NCBI GenBank assembly: GCA_900541315.1
Contig: UQJF01000054.1
Location: 1 to 17,984, forward strand
DNA from: an uncultured Clostridium sp.
GTDB lineage: Bacteria > Bacillota > Clostridia > Lachnospirales > Lachnospiraceae
Direction of reading: 5' to 3'
Length of the DNA stretch: 17,984 nucleotides
The translations under genes were made by a program, and so were the position numbers. Shown here in pieces: positions 16,231-17,984 of this stretch; the first letter of the stretch is position 1; every line of letters begins with the position of its first letter. Below the pieces are notes generated by a model that saw only the letters and a program-made list of their open reading frames with translations, did no database searches and was not told the DNA's origin.

Positions 16231-16259
16231 TTTTAACACAGAACGTGCTGTTTTAACAG
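16231..16259. repeat. TTTTAACA direct repeat in the divergent promoter region
   Basis: TTTTAACA occurs at 16231-16238 and 16251-16258, exactly 20 bases apart, about two helix turns. The second copy lies in the palindrome CTGTTTTAACAG (16248-16259). This is a plausible operator between the 107-aa gene and the AI-2E-type gene, but the region is AT-rich and chance is possible. Confidence 0.25.
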
Positions 16260-16311
16260 AATTAAAAACAATTTTGTAACGTCTGGTCTGCTTTTAAAAT
16301 CTGGTATAGTA

Positions 16312-16320
16312 TGGTATACT
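16312..16320 (+). promoter_or_regulatory. Extended -10 promoter of the AI-2E-type gene
   Basis: TGGTATACT is an extended -10 element (TGn followed by TATACT). The -35 region is poor (TTTTAA about 17 bases upstream), which fits an extended -10 promoter. The leader to the ATG is about 60 bases. Confidence 0.45.
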
Positions 16321-16387
16321 CATATAAATGAGAAAACAGGAGTAAAATCTGTTTTGTCATAATCATCCGCAGGAGTTAAAAAAAAAT

Positions 16388-17725
16388 ATGAAAAACTCAA
16401 AATTTCGTTTTTTTATGGACTGGGGTCTTACTGCATTGGCAGTGATTGCCAGTAGTGTCCTTTTATGTTTTGCATTGTTAAAATTTTCTGTAATAGCCAC
16501 TGTAGTAGGCAAGATTGTTACGGTTCTTATGCCTATTATATATGGAGGTGTGCTGGCGTATCTGATGCTGCCGGTTTACAATGCGTCAGAAAGATATGTT
16601 CAGCATTTATTTGGAAAGATCATTAAAAATAATGACAGCCGCGGCAGACTTGCAAAAAGTATTGCTACACTGGTCAGCCTTGCAGTATTGTTTGCTATTG
16701 TCGTTGGTCTGTTTTCTATGTTGATTCCTCAGATTTATGAAAGTATCATTGGTTTCCAGGATAGTCTGACAGAATATATCAACAATCTGACTCTCTGGAT
16801 CGGAAAGCTCCTTCAGGACAATGAACATCTTCGGGAAAGCATTATGCCCTATTATAATGAGGCGGTTATGCGTTTTCAGAATTGGATCGCCACAGATTTG
16901 GTGCCAAATATTTCCCTGATCTTTGACCGGGTTTCCAGTGGCGTGATCAGTTTTGTTACGGTTCTTAAGAACATACTGATCGGTCTTATTGTTATGGTAT
17001 ACTTTTTAAATATAAAGGATACCTTATGTGCCCAGTCCAAGAAGATGGTATACGGCTTTTTAAATGTGAAGGCTGCTAACCGCATGATCGGAGAGGTTCG
17101 TTTTGCCCACAAAATATTTGGAGGCTTTATTACAGGCAAACTCTTAGATTCACTGATCATTGGTATCATGTGTTTCTTTTCTCTGAAATTTTTAAAAATG
17201 CCTTATGTACTTTTGATCAGCGTGATTGTAGGTGTTACCAATGTGATCCCATTCTTTGGACCATTTATTGGGGCAGTTCCAAGTGCATTTTTGATCCTTC
17301 TGGTGGATCCTATGAAGTGCCTGTATTTTCTGATCTTCATTCTGGTACTCCAACAGTTTGACGGAAACATTCTTGGTCCGAAAATCTTAGGGGATTCTAC
17401 GGGACTCCCAAGCTTCTGGGTATTATTTTCTATCCTGTTATTTGGTGGATTGTTTGGATTCGTGGGAATGATCATTGCAGTACCCACATTTGCAGTTATC
17501 TACAGAACCATGTCCTTATATATTAATAGCGCTCTTAAAAAGAAAAAATATTCGGAAAATACATCGGATTACTGTTGCCTCCATCATATAGATTCCCGTA
17601 GTGGAGAGTTTGTTAACATGAACCGGTGGTCAAAAGAAGAAAATGAAACTATAAATGATCCGGATACAGCTGTAGGGGGCGATACAGAAAAAGAACGGGA
17701 AATACCTGAGAATACAGGAAAATAG
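16388..17725 (+). CDS. AI-2E/PerM-family membrane transporter
   Basis: A 445-residue polytopic membrane protein. Hydrophobic spans lie at about residues 13-33, 37-60, 93-115, 188-212 and several more to residue 375. The family signatures are present: NVIPFFGPFIGAVPSA (about 284-299) and FDGNILGPKILGDSTGLPSF (about 324-343), followed by a glycine-rich pair of spans. The long amphipathic segment between spans 3 and 4 is typical. Family members have been linked to autoinducer-2 export, Na+/H+ exchange or permease roles; the substrate here is unknown. The last 65 residues form a charged, disordered cytoplasmic tail (KKKKYSEN, then EKEREIPENTGK). The start ATG has AGGAG 12 bases upstream, slightly far. 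It is a single-gene unit. Confidence 0.92.
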   Translation: MKNSKFRFFMDWGLTALAVIASSVLLCFALLKFSVIATVVGKIVTVLMPIIYGGVLAYLMLPVYNASERYVQHLFGKIIKNNDSRGRLAKSIATLVSLAVLFAIVVGLFSMLIPQIYESIIGFQDSLTEYINNLTLWIGKLLQDNEHLRESIMPYYNEAVMRFQNWIATDLVPNISLIFDRVSSGVISFVTVLKNILIGLIVMVYFLNIKDTLCAQSKKMVYGFLNVKAANRMIGEVRFAHKIFGGFITGKLLDSLIIGIMCFFSLKFLKMPYVLLISVIVGVTNVIPFFGPFIGAVPSAFLILLVDPMKCLYFLIFILVLQQFDGNILGPKILGDSTGLPSFWVLFSILLFGGLFGFVGMIIAVPTFAVIYRTMSLYINSALKKKKYSENTSDYCCLHHIDSRSGEFVNMNRWSKEENETINDPDTAVGGDTEKEREIPENTGK

Positions 17726-17740
17726 CCATATGTGAGATGC

Positions 17741-17794
17741 AAAAACTATCGATGATAAGAATCAGAAAATCACTTGCCAATCTCGATGGTTTTT
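17741..17794 (+). terminator. Possible long-loop terminator after the AI-2E-type gene
   Basis: AAAAACTATCGA (17741-17752) pairs with TCGATGGTTTTT (17783-17794) over 12 positions with one G-U pair. The loop of 30 bases is long for a terminator and contains the -35 box of the tRNA promoter, so termination and tRNA transcription share the same DNA. Confidence 0.4.
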
Positions 17795-17802
17795 GCTATA
17801 AT
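17774..17802 (+). promoter_or_regulatory. tRNA-Gly promoter
   Basis: TTGCCA (17774-17779), 17 bases, then TATAAT (17797-17802), with the tRNA starting 13 bases after the -10 box. It is the closest to consensus spacing of the promoters in the window. Confidence 0.85.
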
Positions 17803-17814
17803 ATTTTTTGTGTT

Positions 17815-17885
<71 letters not shown>

Positions 17886-17984
17886 TCTTATGAAAAGCCT
17901 TGTAAATGTTGGGAAAACCAGTGTTTTACACAATGTCATTAACTTAAAAGCAGAAGATATTTATTCCGAAATGGATTAGATATC

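Overview
The window looks like one contig from a Clostridia-type Bacillota, most likely a Lachnospiraceae gut commensal. The grounds are moderate-to-low GC, strong AGGAGG-type ribosome binding sites, a Phe T-box in front of pheST, a PheS with the Bacillota-style Cys4 insert, and a DUF134-NifX fusion protein. The family-level placement is inference. The first 50 bases are not genomic: they are an Illumina Nextera P7/index/Read-2 transposase adapter, so the first gene is cut at its 5' end and its apparent start codon lies in the adapter.

Layout: (1) 51-737, a partial DUF134-NifX-like protein with a His/Cys-rich tail. (2) 738-1057, a 320-base non-coding stretch with long, well-formed stems that I cannot assign to a known RNA family; it is the best candidate here for something undescribed. 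(3) 1058-9313, a self-contained unit with its own promoter, leader, four overlapping genes (jetA-jetB-jetC-jetD) and a terminator. This is a Wadjet SMC-family defence system, probably type III. JetA (kleisin-like), JetB (KITE-like) and JetC (MukB-like ATPase) form the DNA loop-extruding motor, and JetD (toprim nuclease) cleaves plasmid DNA. (4) 9312-11745, a divergent pair: brnQ (branched-chain amino acid uptake) on the minus strand and a LysR-type regulator on the plus strand. The gap between them carries two copies of a near-palindromic motif. (5) 11742-15752, the pheST operon (phenylalanyl-tRNA synthetase), with a promoter overlapping the lysR stop codon and a T-box attenuator. (6) 15858-16181, a small unrecognised minus-strand gene with a terminator that overlaps its stop. 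(7) 16388-17725, an AI-2E/PerM-family membrane protein. (8) 17815-17885, tRNA-Gly(CCC) with a strong promoter, close to the contig end.

Wadjet is a described system. The parts least explained by known biology are the structured RNA-like region just upstream of it, the motif pair between brnQ and lysR, the 107-aa orphan, and the inverted repeat after pheT.
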